The notes beneath the pieces are model-generated. The model ran no database searches. It was given only the letters and a program-made list of their open reading frames with translations, and had not been told where the DNA came from. Of a DNA stretch of 28,444 nt, positions 1-9,954 are shown one piece after another; positions within the stretch are counted from its first letter, which is position 1, and the number at the start of each line of letters is the position of its first letter. The stretch lies in assembly GCF_001949145.1 (NCBI RefSeq), contig NW_019091562.1, forward strand, positions 302,311 through 330,754. Direction: 5' to 3'. Made by a program: the position numbers and the translations under genes. The DNA comes from Acanthaster planci. Lineage: Eukaryota > Echinodermata > Asteroidea > Valvatida > Acanthasteridae.

Positions 1-60
1 GAGAAGAACCGGGGAATAACCGGGGAACTCGAAACGTCGAGTTATTCCCCGGTTCTTCCC
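1..60. repeat. Nested hairpin / foldback at the window edge
   Basis: Positions 1-19 pair with 42-60 (arm GAACCGGGGAATAA against TTATTCCCCGGTTC), with one mismatch near the outer end. Inside, CTCGA (28-32) pairs with TCGAG (37-41) around a four-base loop. The motif AACCGGGGAA occurs twice in the left half. The arm reaches the window edge, so the full element may be longer. It lies in the beta-5 intron upstream of the first visible exon. Confidence 0.7.
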
Positions 61-607
61 AGAACCACACATACTCAAAGAAGAGATAAATACATGGTTT
101 TACCGCAATCTTTACTATAAGTCACTGGTCTCCTTTTAAAATGACATCTCTTGGGCAATCCCAACATCGAGAAATCAGCTTGGGAAGTAAAAAATCTTAA
201 CTGCGTCATCACCTGCATAAATAGCCCCAAGCATAAAGATAAGATAAATTGTCTCACTCTTGATGTACGTTTTCCTGTACGTGTATTTGTAAATTGGCTT
301 TCCATCAGCAGTTGTTAATGTGAGATGACCAAACAGTGATCTCTACCTTCTAGTACTTTGTAGCAGTGCAGGGTTCCAGATTACAAATTGTAAAAAAATG
401 GCCAGGAGTTGTTGCTATTTGAGTAACCTTTCATAGAACATTTTTTTTTCAGCTTAAGTATTGCTGAAGGCTATTTTGTTTTACATCGGAAGCTTCTCAG
501 ATTTGCGTTACTATTTCCAACCTCCAGCTTAACCGCTGTGGTTGAAGCATCACGGAGGCAAGTCGATAACCTTTTCTTTTTTTGACAATTGCATCTTCTC
601 TTCCCAG
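61..607 (+). other. Beta-5 intron, 3' part
   Basis: The stretch ends in a pyrimidine-rich tract and acceptor at 607. Apart from the hairpin before it I see no coding sequence; in particular the expected preceding beta-5 segment (family motif ADCSFWERLLARQC) is not present. Confidence 0.8.
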
Positions 608-707
608 AGTTTACGAATTGCGGAATAAAGAAAGAATATCGGTAGCAGCGGCCTCAAAACTGCTGGCCAACATCTTGTACAACTACAAGGGCATGGGACT
701 GTCCGTG
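608..707 (+). CDS. PSMB5: Beta-5 coding exon (internal, phase 0 end)
   Basis: The acceptor cttcccag ends at 607 and the donor GTG|gtaagt begins at 708. The exon encodes [20 protein letters not shown] and continues through NYKGMGLSV. The first base completes a codon begun upstream; an arginine is expected from the family. Confidence 0.95.
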
Positions 708-3321
708 GTAAGTTCAGTAGTCCAGCCGCAAAGCTGCTGCATTTGGGTCTTTCCTGCAGTTGCAGGAATGAACCTGAGGAACAAGTTCAGGTTTTTGTGC
801 ACAACGAGCCCTGATTCCTGAACACTTGTTCAGGAATCTGGGCAAAGGTAATGCTGAATACCTTGTACTTTCTAGTTGACTTGAAGCATTTCAGGGACCA
901 GGGATGAGTTGGCAGCGTTATCCGAGCCATACTTAAGTATTGTCTTTTCACCGGTGTACATTTACTGCAATAACAAGGCACGGACGTCCAAGCAGTGCAT
1001 TATTAATTCAATATCTTTGTTTTCTCCTTCGGATTTCTCTCTCCAGGGAACAATGATATGTGGTTGGGACAAAACGGTAAGTTTTTCTTCAAGGTCAGGA
1101 TTTGGTATGACTTGTAGATTTTGAACACAAACGATTCATCCTAACTGCTGGCATGGCCACACTGCACGGTTGGAACATGCCATTCTGCAGGTGAACCCAT
1201 CGATTGACGTCCTGTCCGTCCACAGTCACGGTAAATTTCTGACCCCGGGGGGGGGAGCATGCTCAAGGATTTATTCAGACGGGATATTTAAGAAAGTTTT
1301 CAGGTTCTGCAGGGATTTCTTTCAAGAATATATTCAGGAATTGTACAAAGCAAATACATGTATGAATGTTTCGCATTCATGGAGTGGAAGACACAATTCC
1401 ATACAGTTATGGATGAACTGTTCCAATCGAACCTGTCATTTGGCTGTTTTTGAAATCACCTTTTCTCACCACGTAAAATTTTCTCACCACGTAAAACCAT
1501 AACTGTAACATCGCTAGTACACGTGTAACATGTGCCTTACCCTTACAGGGACCGGGCTTGTACTATGTGGACAGCGATGGCAGCAGACTGACCCACAAGC
1601 TCTTCTCCGTTGGGTCCGGCTCGCCATACGCCTATGGAGTCCTGGACAGTGGCCACCGAGATGACCTGACCGTGCCAGAGGCCTACGAACTGGGTCAGCG
1701 AGCAATCTACCATGCCACACACAGGGATGCCTACAGTGGAGGCGTGGTCAACCGTAAGTCCCATCCACACTTTGACTTAATAGTGTGCAAAGCCATGCCA
1801 CAGGCAAGAGTACGAAATTGCAATTTTAGGGCATTTTGTTTTCCAGAGACACAGTTGAGCTTAAAATTCTAGATATCTGACAGACTTTCCAATACAACTA
1901 CATCGTTTTTGTTTATTTGGAATACCTGTCGAAAGGTATTTGACCAAGTGCTTCCCTTTGGGGATACGTTTCCCATGGCCTAGTTACTATCTCGCGAGTG
2001 CTTTATTGAAGTTGGCCATGATGTGCTAATATTTTAAGTAACTTGGAGTTGAATAAACATGTTTATGATTACAGACTCCATGTTGCGTGTGGTTGGGCCA
2101 AAATAAGACTTTCTGTTTTCACTCAACCTGCGGAATATTTTCACTTTTTTCCACTCACATTCTGTTCACATGTAAGCCATGCTTACTTTTCGGTCCCCTT
2201 TTGGCAAGATGCCCTGAATAGCTGCTGCATTGACTGAACAAGACGAATGCGACTCACACACGAGCAAGACCACCCACCCTTACATATATACTTGTGGGGT
2301 ATTTCCTTTGTTCTCGTGTACAAAACTCCCACACAACACAGAAAAAATTTCAAATCACTGCCATTTCAACCAAATTCAGTTTACTTGGTTGAAATTTCGA
2401 CAGTATGTCCCTTATATAAAGCACTTCATGAATGAATGGCACTTGAAAATTCCTCCTTTTTTAGTAAATTTGAAATGTCTATTTTGTGAAATTCTTGTGG
2501 GGTACCACTTTAGTACCCCACAAGGATCAAAACTTGCCTTGTGGGGTACCTTCCGGTGTCCCACAAAGCACCATGTACAAGCGCACCCAAACTCACACCA
2601 CAGTCATGGGGAATTACACGTATGTTGAATGACAGTTAGTGCGTGGAGAAATTTTGTTACAGGGACAAATTTTGGTTCCACAACTTGGTCCCAAATTTTT
2701 TAACCGAAGAACCTGCCCCCCGCAATGTGCGACTAGCCATGGCATGCAGTCAGACTAAGGGTGGGACGTTTACACGTTTAAACATTTAAACAAAACAGTT
2801 CCAAATCCCCTTACAGATTTTCCCAAATGTTTAAAGAACCGTCCCTTTTAGAGGTTTGATGTTTTGATTGTTGCAATCTGGCATTCATTTTTATTGTAAA
2901 CGATGCCTATCATTCACTGTTTTGTTTTCCCTTTTAGCATTCATATAATTTTTAAGAAAAAATTCTAAAACAATAAATATTGCTTGTTTTAAATGCCCCA
3001 TCATCAATCTACATTTTTACATAGGTTGGACCATGTGCCTTCTTGAACTATGTAATTATGCATGTATGAAGACACTAAGGTTGGCAGCGGCGGCCTCTGT
3101 AAAGTGTTGGCTAAATGTTGAAACATTCTGACAGTGTCAGCGAGTTTTTGTAAACGTTTTTCAAATTAAAGATAAATTCCCACCCTGAAATCAGACCAAT
3201 AAATGTGTTTTCTTTTCCATTGACAGTCTACCACATGAAGGAGACAGGATGGGAGTTTATCTCACAGACAGACACCAAGCTCCTACACTACCAATACCAA
3301 GACGAGAAAGAAGCCAAATAG
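608..3321 (+). CDS. PSMB5: Proteasome subunit beta type-5, partial (5' exons outside window)
   Basis: Coding segments 608-707, 1047-1076, 1549-1753 and 3227-3321 join in frame into the last 142 residues of a 20S proteasome beta-5 subunit, the chymotrypsin-like threonine protease of the core particle. Visible family signatures in order are [63 protein letters not shown] and LYHMKETGW. The SGS and RDAYSG motifs carry the conserved Ser129, Asp166 and Ser169 of the active-site region (family numbering). Against a mature human beta-5 of about 204 residues, the window begins near mature residue 65, so the propeptide, Thr1, Asp17 and Lys33 are upstream of position 1. Intron phases agree across all joins (0, 0, 1) and every intron is GT-AG. 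Some positions (THRD, SGGVVN, YHMKE) look more like PSMB8 and others ([17 protein letters not shown]) like PSMB5, as expected of an undivided invertebrate beta-5 gene. Confidence 0.95.
708..1046 (+). other. Beta-5 intron with three consecutive hairpins
   Basis: This 339-bp phase 0 intron contains hairpins at 751-768, 771-793 and 813-838 (listed separately) and nothing that looks coding. Confidence 0.85.
751..838. repeat. Cluster of three short inverted repeats
   Basis: TTCCTGCA (751-758) pairs with TGCAGGAA (761-768). AACCTGA (771-777) pairs with TCAGGTT (787-793). GATTCCTGAACA (813-824) pairs perfectly with TGTTCAGGAATC (827-838) over a two-base loop. All three share the sequence theme CCTGMA/TKCAGG, so they may derive from one duplicated unit. 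Confidence 0.7.
1047..1076 (+). CDS. PSMB5: Beta-5 microexon of 30 nt
   Basis: The segment lies between the acceptor ctctccag (ends 1046) and the donor ACG|gtaagt (begins 1077). It encodes exactly ten residues, [10 protein letters not shown], matching the conserved beta-strand segment GTMICGWDK between GLS and GPGLYYVD. Both flanking introns are phase 0, so skipping it would keep the frame but remove a core strand. Confidence 0.95.
1077..1548 (+). other. Beta-5 intron after the microexon
   Basis: This 472-bp phase 0 intron contains an 18-bp direct tandem repeat, TTTTCTCACCACGTAAAA, twice within about 1461-1497. No coding sequence is recognised. Confidence 0.85.
1549..1753 (+). CDS. PSMB5: Beta-5 coding exon with SGS and RDAYSGG motifs
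   Basis: The acceptor cccttacag ends at 1548; the donor AACC|gtaagt begins at 1754 (phase 1). It encodes [11 protein letters not shown] to [10 protein letters not shown], including [12 protein letters not shown] and the helix [20 protein letters not shown]. Long open readings on the opposite strand here are shadows of this exon. Confidence 0.96.
1754..3226 (+). other. Beta-5 last intron
   Basis: This 1,473-bp phase 1 intron is largely AT-rich and carries the CTTGTGGGGTA repeat family. ORFs inside it (for example 2230-2628) have no recognisable domain and overlap those repeats. Confidence 0.85.
2286..2570. repeat. CTTGTGGGGTAC repeat family with perfect hairpin
   Basis: The motif CTTGTGGGGTA occurs near 2290, at 2494 and at 2538, and in reverse orientation at 2513-2524. 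CTTGTGGGGTAC (2494-2505) and GTACCCCACAAG (2513-2524) form a perfect 12-bp stem with a seven-base loop. It may be a degraded foldback element. Confidence 0.6.
3227..3321 (+). CDS. PSMB5: Beta-5 terminal coding exon with stop codon
   Basis: The acceptor attgacag ends at 3226 and the reading ends at TAG 3319-3321. It encodes [20 protein letters not shown] followed by [11 protein letters not shown]. The start corresponds to the human segment NLYHVREDGW; the charged tail after the HYQY segment is lineage-specific in sequence. Confidence 0.94.
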
Positions 3322-4260
3322 AAGCAAGAGGGTATTCCTCAGGAACGTCCCCAGAAATGCTTGCATTTGTTGGCCAGGACAACCCCTTGGGAGAGTCGAC
3401 GTAGAAAAATCATAACATATTAACTGTGTCCACTGTCTAGGCCATTGAATCTGAAAATGGCATGTGTCCCATCAACGGATGTAATTCCAGTTGCATAGTC
3501 ATCCTTTTATTCTTCATTCAGTACTCAATTTAGCTTTGGTATTCTCTGGACATCTCCGAAATCCTACAGTGTTTAGGAATCCAATATTTTGCCTTTCTCT
3601 ACTTTATCTTGCAAGGGTTTCATATCCCAAGTAAGGTAATACAGTGTAGTGAATTTGCTCTGCCATCCTCAATCCCAGAAGATCCTTCAAAACCAAATAA
3701 TGGATGACAAAATAGTACAGAAGATACAGATGGGACAGTTTGTAGACCCTGTTTTGTTTCTTACAGTCATCTTTTGTACACGGAAAGATTTTCTTAAAGG
3801 CCGTGTAGGATATGTCTTTTGTTTTGGTAACTGCGAAGATTTAAACATTATTTTGGTAAACCATTTCCAGTTTGGTAGTGGAGATGGATTAAACACCCCT
3901 GAGTATGTCGGATGGCTACATTTTTAGACTTGGTCAAGACCCAGAATTGATAAGAGGGGGAGAGTTGAAATAATGAGGCCAGCAACAAGCCGTATTACTG
4001 GAGTGACAACTTTCAAAAGAGTTTGGAAAATTTTCAAGAAGGAAAAAAGGAGCATTGGGAGTTTTTTTGATTAATCATAGAGGAGCAGTGTTAAACTGCC
4101 TTTGGCAGACAGTGAAAACGCTAAATTGAAACAAAGGAATGCTACATGTCAGCCTAACGGTAAACTTCATGCAACCACAGTTTATCAAAAGTGGAACACC
4201 CCAATGTCTATTGTGAGTTTGCGTGTATTTGCTAATTTGCTCAGTGAAACAAATAAATTT
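3322..4260 (+). other. Probable 3' untranslated region of beta-5
   Basis: AT-rich sequence after the TAG contains possible poly(A) signals: ATTAAA at 3888-3893 and AATAAA at 4252-4257. None lies close to the stop, so the true 3' end is uncertain. No coding sequence is recognised. Confidence 0.35.
4252..4257 (+). terminator. Candidate polyadenylation signal AATAAA
   Basis: This is the first canonical AATAAA I see after the beta-5 stop, about 930 bp downstream. ATTAAA at 3888-3893 is a nearer alternative. Motif only. Confidence 0.22.
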
Positions 4261-4920
4261 GTTTTTCCCTCGAGGCTACACTTAAGAGTTTGTCTCTTCA
4301 ACGAGCAGCGAGTTTTTGTCATTTGGAATACTATGAGAAGTAACATGCGTGGCACTCACTCAGGAATGAAGAATAGCCTCAGCCCCACCCAGCAGAAAAT
4401 AATTCACCCACAATATGCTTAAAGCTGTTTGCCTTCCTGTGCCAACTGAACACCCCCCCCGCCTGCATGACTTACAGAGAAGAAAATCAGCTGGAAACTG
4501 GGTGCCTTAATTGATACACTCCTGAAAAGGAAGATTTGAAAGTTACTCTTTGCATAGATATAGCTGAGTACGCCAAAATATTAAAAAAGACAATTAACTT
4601 TTTGATTACTGTCGTGTCAAAAATTGGTAGGTGTGGCAACTAGATCACAGTTGCTTTGAGTGTAATACCCATCACGATTATGTGGCAAAGGTGGAACCCC
4701 CATGTGATGCCTAAGCATTATTTATGTCTCATACTATGTACCCTTAGAGATTCCCAAGCTTCCGCGCTGTACCTGCATCCAGGCCCCCTGAAAATCTGAA
4801 TGGAATTCCCATTATTACTAACATATACAGCGCACAGGAAGACGCAAAGGGGAGTTCCCCTTTGTCACACATCAGGCATCATCATGTTGGGTGACTAAGC
4901 TTTAAATGGAGACAATGAAA
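4261..4920. other. Intergenic stretch, nothing recognised
   Basis: No gene, RNA or repeat structure stands out. A C8 run lies near 4450. Confidence 0.6.
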
Positions 4921-4929
4921 ACTGGTGAG

Positions 4930-5161
4930 TGACGTCATTTCTATTTCCATTCATCGACCTTGCGACAAAAAAACAATGCAGTGGGTGGAGCCCGCTCAAC
5001 CCCGGTGTGTGTGTGTGTGTGCGGGATAACTGGTACAGGTGCGGTACTGCACGTGAACACGGAGCCGGCCATACAGATGAAGGAGACCGCTAAAGATAAA
5101 GGGCGCCAGCACACCATCAAGCTGAAGGCGACGTCACCGGTTGGTTCTGTTGTCACGTGAC
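4930..5161. promoter_or_regulatory. CRE / E-box motif cluster, candidate promoter or enhancer
   Basis: The perfect palindromic CRE TGACGTCA lies at 4930-4937. A second CRE-like site, GACGTCAC, lies at 5130-5137. The ten-base E-box palindrome GTCACGTGAC is at 5152-5161 (CREB/ATF and USF/TFE-type consensus sequences respectively). The enclosed DNA is locally richer in G+C and CpG than its flanks. Donor-like sequences follow (TG|GTGAGT at 4925, GCG|GTAAGT at about 5322), so a non-coding first exon of the downstream ligase could start here. This is motif evidence only. Confidence 0.3.
5005..5021. repeat. (GT)8 microsatellite
   Basis: A run of alternating G and T lies inside the motif-rich segment near 5 kb. 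Confidence 0.9.
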
Positions 5162-5880
5162 CTCACGGGTTGGTCACCATCGATCAAACGAGTATATGTA
5201 CGGTACACATTGCACATACACGTACATGTACAGTGTACGTATAATGGCATTCGAATAAGGGGAATTACGTATTTAACTTATAAAAGTCCTCAAACTATAA
5301 TGCGAGGGAAAGAAATTGAAGCGGTAAGTGAATCCCACATCATAAAACTTCTTTCTTATGTGGATTTTACAGGCTGTTGTGATCGAAAATGTACAATATA
5401 GGACAGAAAGTAATTTACATGTTGGCCTATTGTCATGATTTGATCAGCAAATGTGTCACCAAGAATCTCGCTGACAACTGCTGCTGTGTGGTGACGTAGG
5501 CCTGTTCCTTTGCTTTTTTTTTTTATCATGAAGGACATGGAGGAAGGAAAACCAGAAAACAGTCTGTAGCTGTACTGATGTGTTGCAAGCTTAATCTGAA
5601 TAGCTTCCAAGTAAAGCTTGTGTTGTGCCGCTTGAAAATGTGACACCACCACAGGCAAACCAGTCATGCATGTCACAAGCCTTGTCGCAAGTAAGGAAAA
5701 AGGAGCAAACTTTGCCCCTTTTTCCTTCCCACAATGCCTTTCTACCATGTGAACGTTGTGCAAAATCACCCATGCAGTATTTTCAATAGGGCTTATGGCA
5801 GTTAACTTGAAGTTCTACAGTCTATGATCGATGATGTACACATGGTGGTCTACACACTGTACACTGTATGTATTGGCATC
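5162..5880. other. Intergenic stretch with first ACATGT palindromes
   Basis: ACATGT/GTACATGTAC motifs begin at about 5215. A T-rich run lies near 5513-5523. A 137-codon minus-strand reading (5356-5769) shows no recognisable domain, so I do not call a gene. Confidence 0.55.
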
Positions 5881-5889
5881 AGCCTGGTA

Positions 5890-6091
5890 TGGGGCAGCGC
5901 GGACATCTGGGATTATCGCAAAATGATAGGTGCTGCGTGAAAACAGCAAGCGACGTACGCACGCACCAGCCAGTCCCAGGATCGGGTTATACAATCTTTC
6001 TTTTATCTGCACGTACGCGTGCGCTCGTTGCAGTTGTTGTGTGGTTGCTACCCGCATTTTTTGTGAAACTCCGGATGTCCGCGCTGCCCCA
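5890..6091. mobile_element. Foldback / MITE-like element with 18-bp perfect inverted ends
   Basis: TGGGGCAGCGCGGACATC (5890-5907) is the exact reverse complement of 6074-6091. The similarity continues inward imperfectly, with acgtacgc-rich sequence in both arms. The element is about 202 bp and has no coding capacity. GCCTGG occurs just outside both ends and may be chance or a remnant of target duplication. Confidence 0.6.
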
Positions 6092-7566
6092 TTGCCTGGC
6101 AGAGGCCAACTGTTTCATCATCATAATCATGGCCCCCGTTTGTTTTCAATATGATTTTACATACACCCTAAGGGGTTAAGGTTAAGTGGCTACATACATG
6201 TACACTGTATGTGTAGTCGTATGTTACATTATATGAGTGAAATGTGTAGTTGGTTGGTCAGTTGTTACTTGAAGAACTCCAAGTCAACCAGTGGATTCAA
6301 ACATATTTTACTCAGATTTGTTTCTGTATGTAACAATTTACCAGCAAGTAAGCAAAGGAAAACACTCCTTGCTTTTCCGACATGTTGTTATGACATTGAC
6401 AGGGGCAGTTTTGGGTGATAAAATCAACAAAATGGTTAGGTTACCTATAATCAGTGGTCAGGTTGCGGGTACCCAGGTATTAGGCATAGTCTTAGTAACA
6501 GTGTGACCAATTCCACTTTTGCATTGAGTTCTTCCAACATTGCCATTGGTCACTGCACATTTTCACAGAATTTCCATATCCACTCCCGATCATTTTAACC
6601 TGTGTGAAACACCTGAATCCCCAACACATATCTAATACCGAAGACAAAAGCAGTACATGTATTTCTTGGGATCAAGTGTGAAATCGTTCCCACGCAGGCT
6701 CAATTTTACATGCTACACCGTGCACATTCACAGCAGGTATGAATGCTTTACACGTGTCTACTTGCCCAACCCGAAGTTTTTTTTTAAGAAACTGCCATAG
6801 GGTGTCCATGTTTGTCCTGCAAGTTTGTCAGCATTTCCATGTGGCATGTAAAGCAAAGGACGCACAGAGATACGTGTGCATGTGCTTGTACATGTACATG
6901 TGTACATAGTCCTGTAGACTCGCCCTAATCTGCGGCTGTTGAGTCGAGCCCGACTACGATGCTGAAGTTGGCATAGATGTGGTGGTCCAAGTAATGACTT
7001 TGGTTAGGATTTGCCTACCCGTATATACATGTATGGGTTTGCTGTGCTGTTATGCCAATGGGGTAGCCTTGGGTACTTTTTGGGGGGTTTATTCTGACAT
7101 CCTCGGCTTATCTGCTGTATCAAATTGTTTTCCAGCCATTTTTTTGTCTGAAATTTGTATCCTCCACATGTTCACACCATAAAACAAGTTTCTGTCACTT
7201 GCAGTAGAAATCATTTATTTGCTTACAGTTGTAGAATAATTTTGTGGCTTTTGTCACGAATTTAAAAGTATCCCTCTCTCCGGTCAGCTTCCTTGTCTTT
7301 TGACATTGTGTACTTTCTACATGTACATGTTCTGTTACATGTGTAAAACTATAAATTGACACTATATGTAGTGTACAAAGTCTGTTGTAATTAGGAATTA
7401 CTTTCCTCTTCCCACAGACAGCCTATTTGCATGCCTGTGACCAGTGATGACCTGATAATTTTATCTTGTAATCTATGGTAGTGCTTACATATTTTTTCTG
7501 TAAAGGAATTTTTTTTGATTCAGTCTGAAATGTTTCCTGACGTATAGTGTAATACTTCTAGAAATT
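6092..7566. other. Intergenic stretch with scattered ACATGT palindromes
   Basis: Copies of the palindrome lie near 6193, 6655, 6890-6905, 7030 and 7320. No gene is recognised; short ORFs have no family features. Confidence 0.6.
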
Positions 7567-7722
7567 AACAGTTGTTGACTGCTGTGATGTGGGATATGAC
7601 ATTTTGAACACCCTCGGGCACGCACACATGTACAGTAGTGCCCCGAGGTGAAGCCGAGGGCGCTATGGGTCCGTTGGGTGTTCAAAACGTCATGTCCCAC
7701 ATCACAGCGGTCAACAGTTGTT
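7567..7722. mobile_element. MITE-like element with ~47-bp terminal inverted repeats
   Basis: The left arm 7567-7613 and right arm 7676-7722 are inverted copies differing at only a few bases; both contain CTGTGATGTGGGA-type sequence followed by TTTGAACACCC. Inside, CCTCGGGCA (7612-7620) pairs with TGCCCCGAGG (7639-7648). The element is about 156 bp and non-coding. This structure is typical of non-autonomous DNA transposon remnants. Confidence 0.7.
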
Positions 7723-9954
7723 TTATCATACCTTTGTGTTAATTATGTTGAGGCTGAGGAATTTGTCCAAAAGAACGAGCTCTGAAGTTCAGAAGACAAC
7801 AGGCCTACTATCAAACTGTATAATTAACATAACAGACATAAACGATGTTATCTGCAAGTACACTGTTCCCTCACTTTCTTTAACTGCATAATCTTTAATG
7901 TGAAAGTAGTGTGGGTACCAGTGAGTACAAGTTCACATGTCATGTACATGTAGTCTGGTTAGCAGTCCCTGCATTACCTTATATGCTGCGGGGACGGGAA
8001 CGAGTCTGTTATACGAGCGCGACCATTGATGGAATTCCCTGGTAAACTACCGGTATGCACAAAATGTATCATTGGTACCACCAAAACTGACTAAATGAGC
8101 GACAACGGTCGCTCCCAAACTTCCCGAAGCTCCTCTGTCTTGTGCGTGCACATGTGCTATCGGCAGAATGAGATGGTCACGGCACTGTGATATATGCAGA
8201 TATCGCCCTAACGTGATCGTTCTGGGCCAGTGAACAGACAATATGCGAGACACAGACAGTATCCGAGACAGAGGTATGACAAATCAAAATACTGGTACTA
8301 CGCCTGTAGTGTGTTACATGTACAATGTACATATACTGTACCAAGAAATGTGGTACATGTACATTACCGGTATGTCAAGCCACATGTACCGGTGAGAGGT
8401 ACATGTACAGTATACATGTATGGACTTTTGGGATGCTCCAATGAATCCAAAGAATGTGGAATTTCACTAGTGCATTTTGACTTGGATTTGAAACTTATCC
8501 AAATACATGCAAGTGTTCATACATGTACATGTAGATCAGAGCATGTAGTTTCACCAGTACCCTTGTGATGTGGATTTGAAGCTCATTACAATGGAAGTGC
8601 TTCATGTACATGTAGGCCCTACACCAGGTGCGCACCGCTTGCCACAGGCATGACAGGTTGGTTCACCTCACTGACCATCAGACAAGACACCAGAATTGCT
8701 TCTCATCAGCAAATTGTCTGCATGGTTGAATGGTCAATTTCTGTTACATGCAAAAATAAAATTTACGCTCCAGTACTCATACTCAACATGCTCAACATGC
8801 TCAATGGTAAAACTTATGGAGGTATACAGTACAGTTATGGTACATATGTACAGTGTACCGTACATGTACAAGTTCTTGTACTGTACTTGTTGAATTGACA
8901 ACTAAGAATTTTGAGTAACCTGAATGTAATTCAAAGTTCCAAGGGCAAACCGCAATTTACCATGCACTCTGTATTATCTTGAGGAAGGACACACATGTAC
9001 CTGAGGAAGGTGGGCGCATTTGGTAAAATGAAATGTTTAAGGCTGTTTCCAGGAAAATGTCCTGGAACTCAGATTACTGTCACTTTTTTCCATTTTTGGG
9101 TAAGTACCGGTACATGTATTTTTTGTTCTTTTTTTTTTTTTTAGGTTTCCCCGTTCTTCACTAGAGGACAGGAGTCATTTTGCCAGCATGACTACTGTTT
9201 TATTGGTGTTACGATTTTTTTTTTATTTTTTTTTATTAAGCTTTCCTCAGTTTGGTTCCTCGCACAGAAGTTCAAAAATTATCTTCTGAAAATCAGTGGT
9301 TTAACAGGAAATGCGAACTTGCATTACAGAAAGAAGTCTTTTTTCTTTTGACTTGTGTAGATTGCCAGAATACATGTACATGTATATCAGATGTCCTTCA
9401 GTCCTAGCAGAATTTTTCTAACTGGCAAAAATGGTGTTGATTTCATGTGAAAGGTCTAGCGTGTTGTATTGCAATTTCTGAATGGCTGGAATAGGCTACA
9501 TGGACATTAGATGTTGTACCATGCAATGTGACACTTTAAGGCCAAAATGTTGAATGTCCATTGGCAACTTTTTATTCTTTTTGAGAATTGTTCATGAAAA
9601 TATTGGCCTACTTCAGAAGGCAACCTTTGAGCACCATATTGAAAGACCCAAATCTTTCAGGAAGTCCACCATCATGTTTAACATTTTACTGCTTTGAATC
9701 ATATCCCGTATACTTTGTCATGTACATGTATATTGTACGTGTTTATATGTGCACATGAATATTTTGAGTTTAAATTTACACAGTGTCTGCGACTTCAAGT
9801 ACATGTACATCAACAACTAGTGAGAGAATGGTGCAGGTATTGGTCGATATCACCCAAATTGCACTTGTAATAGGAAACAAAATCCTTGAAACAGTCAGGA
9901 AAAAGCTGACTCATAGATCCAGTGATCATACTGTGCCTGTGCAACTCAGCAACA

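Noticed and set aside
2230-2628. 132-codon ORF within the last beta-5 intron
   Set aside because: It lies inside an intron required by the beta-5 frame and partly translates the CTTGTGGGGTAC repeat.
608-3321. Calling the proteasome gene PSMB8 (immunoproteasome)
   Set aside because: The PSMB8-like residues are mixed with clear PSMB5 residues, and the diagnostic N-terminal half is outside the window.
5356-5769. 137-codon minus-strand ORF
   Set aside because: No recognisable motif, signal peptide or splice-linked partner; length is within what AT-balanced non-coding DNA produces.
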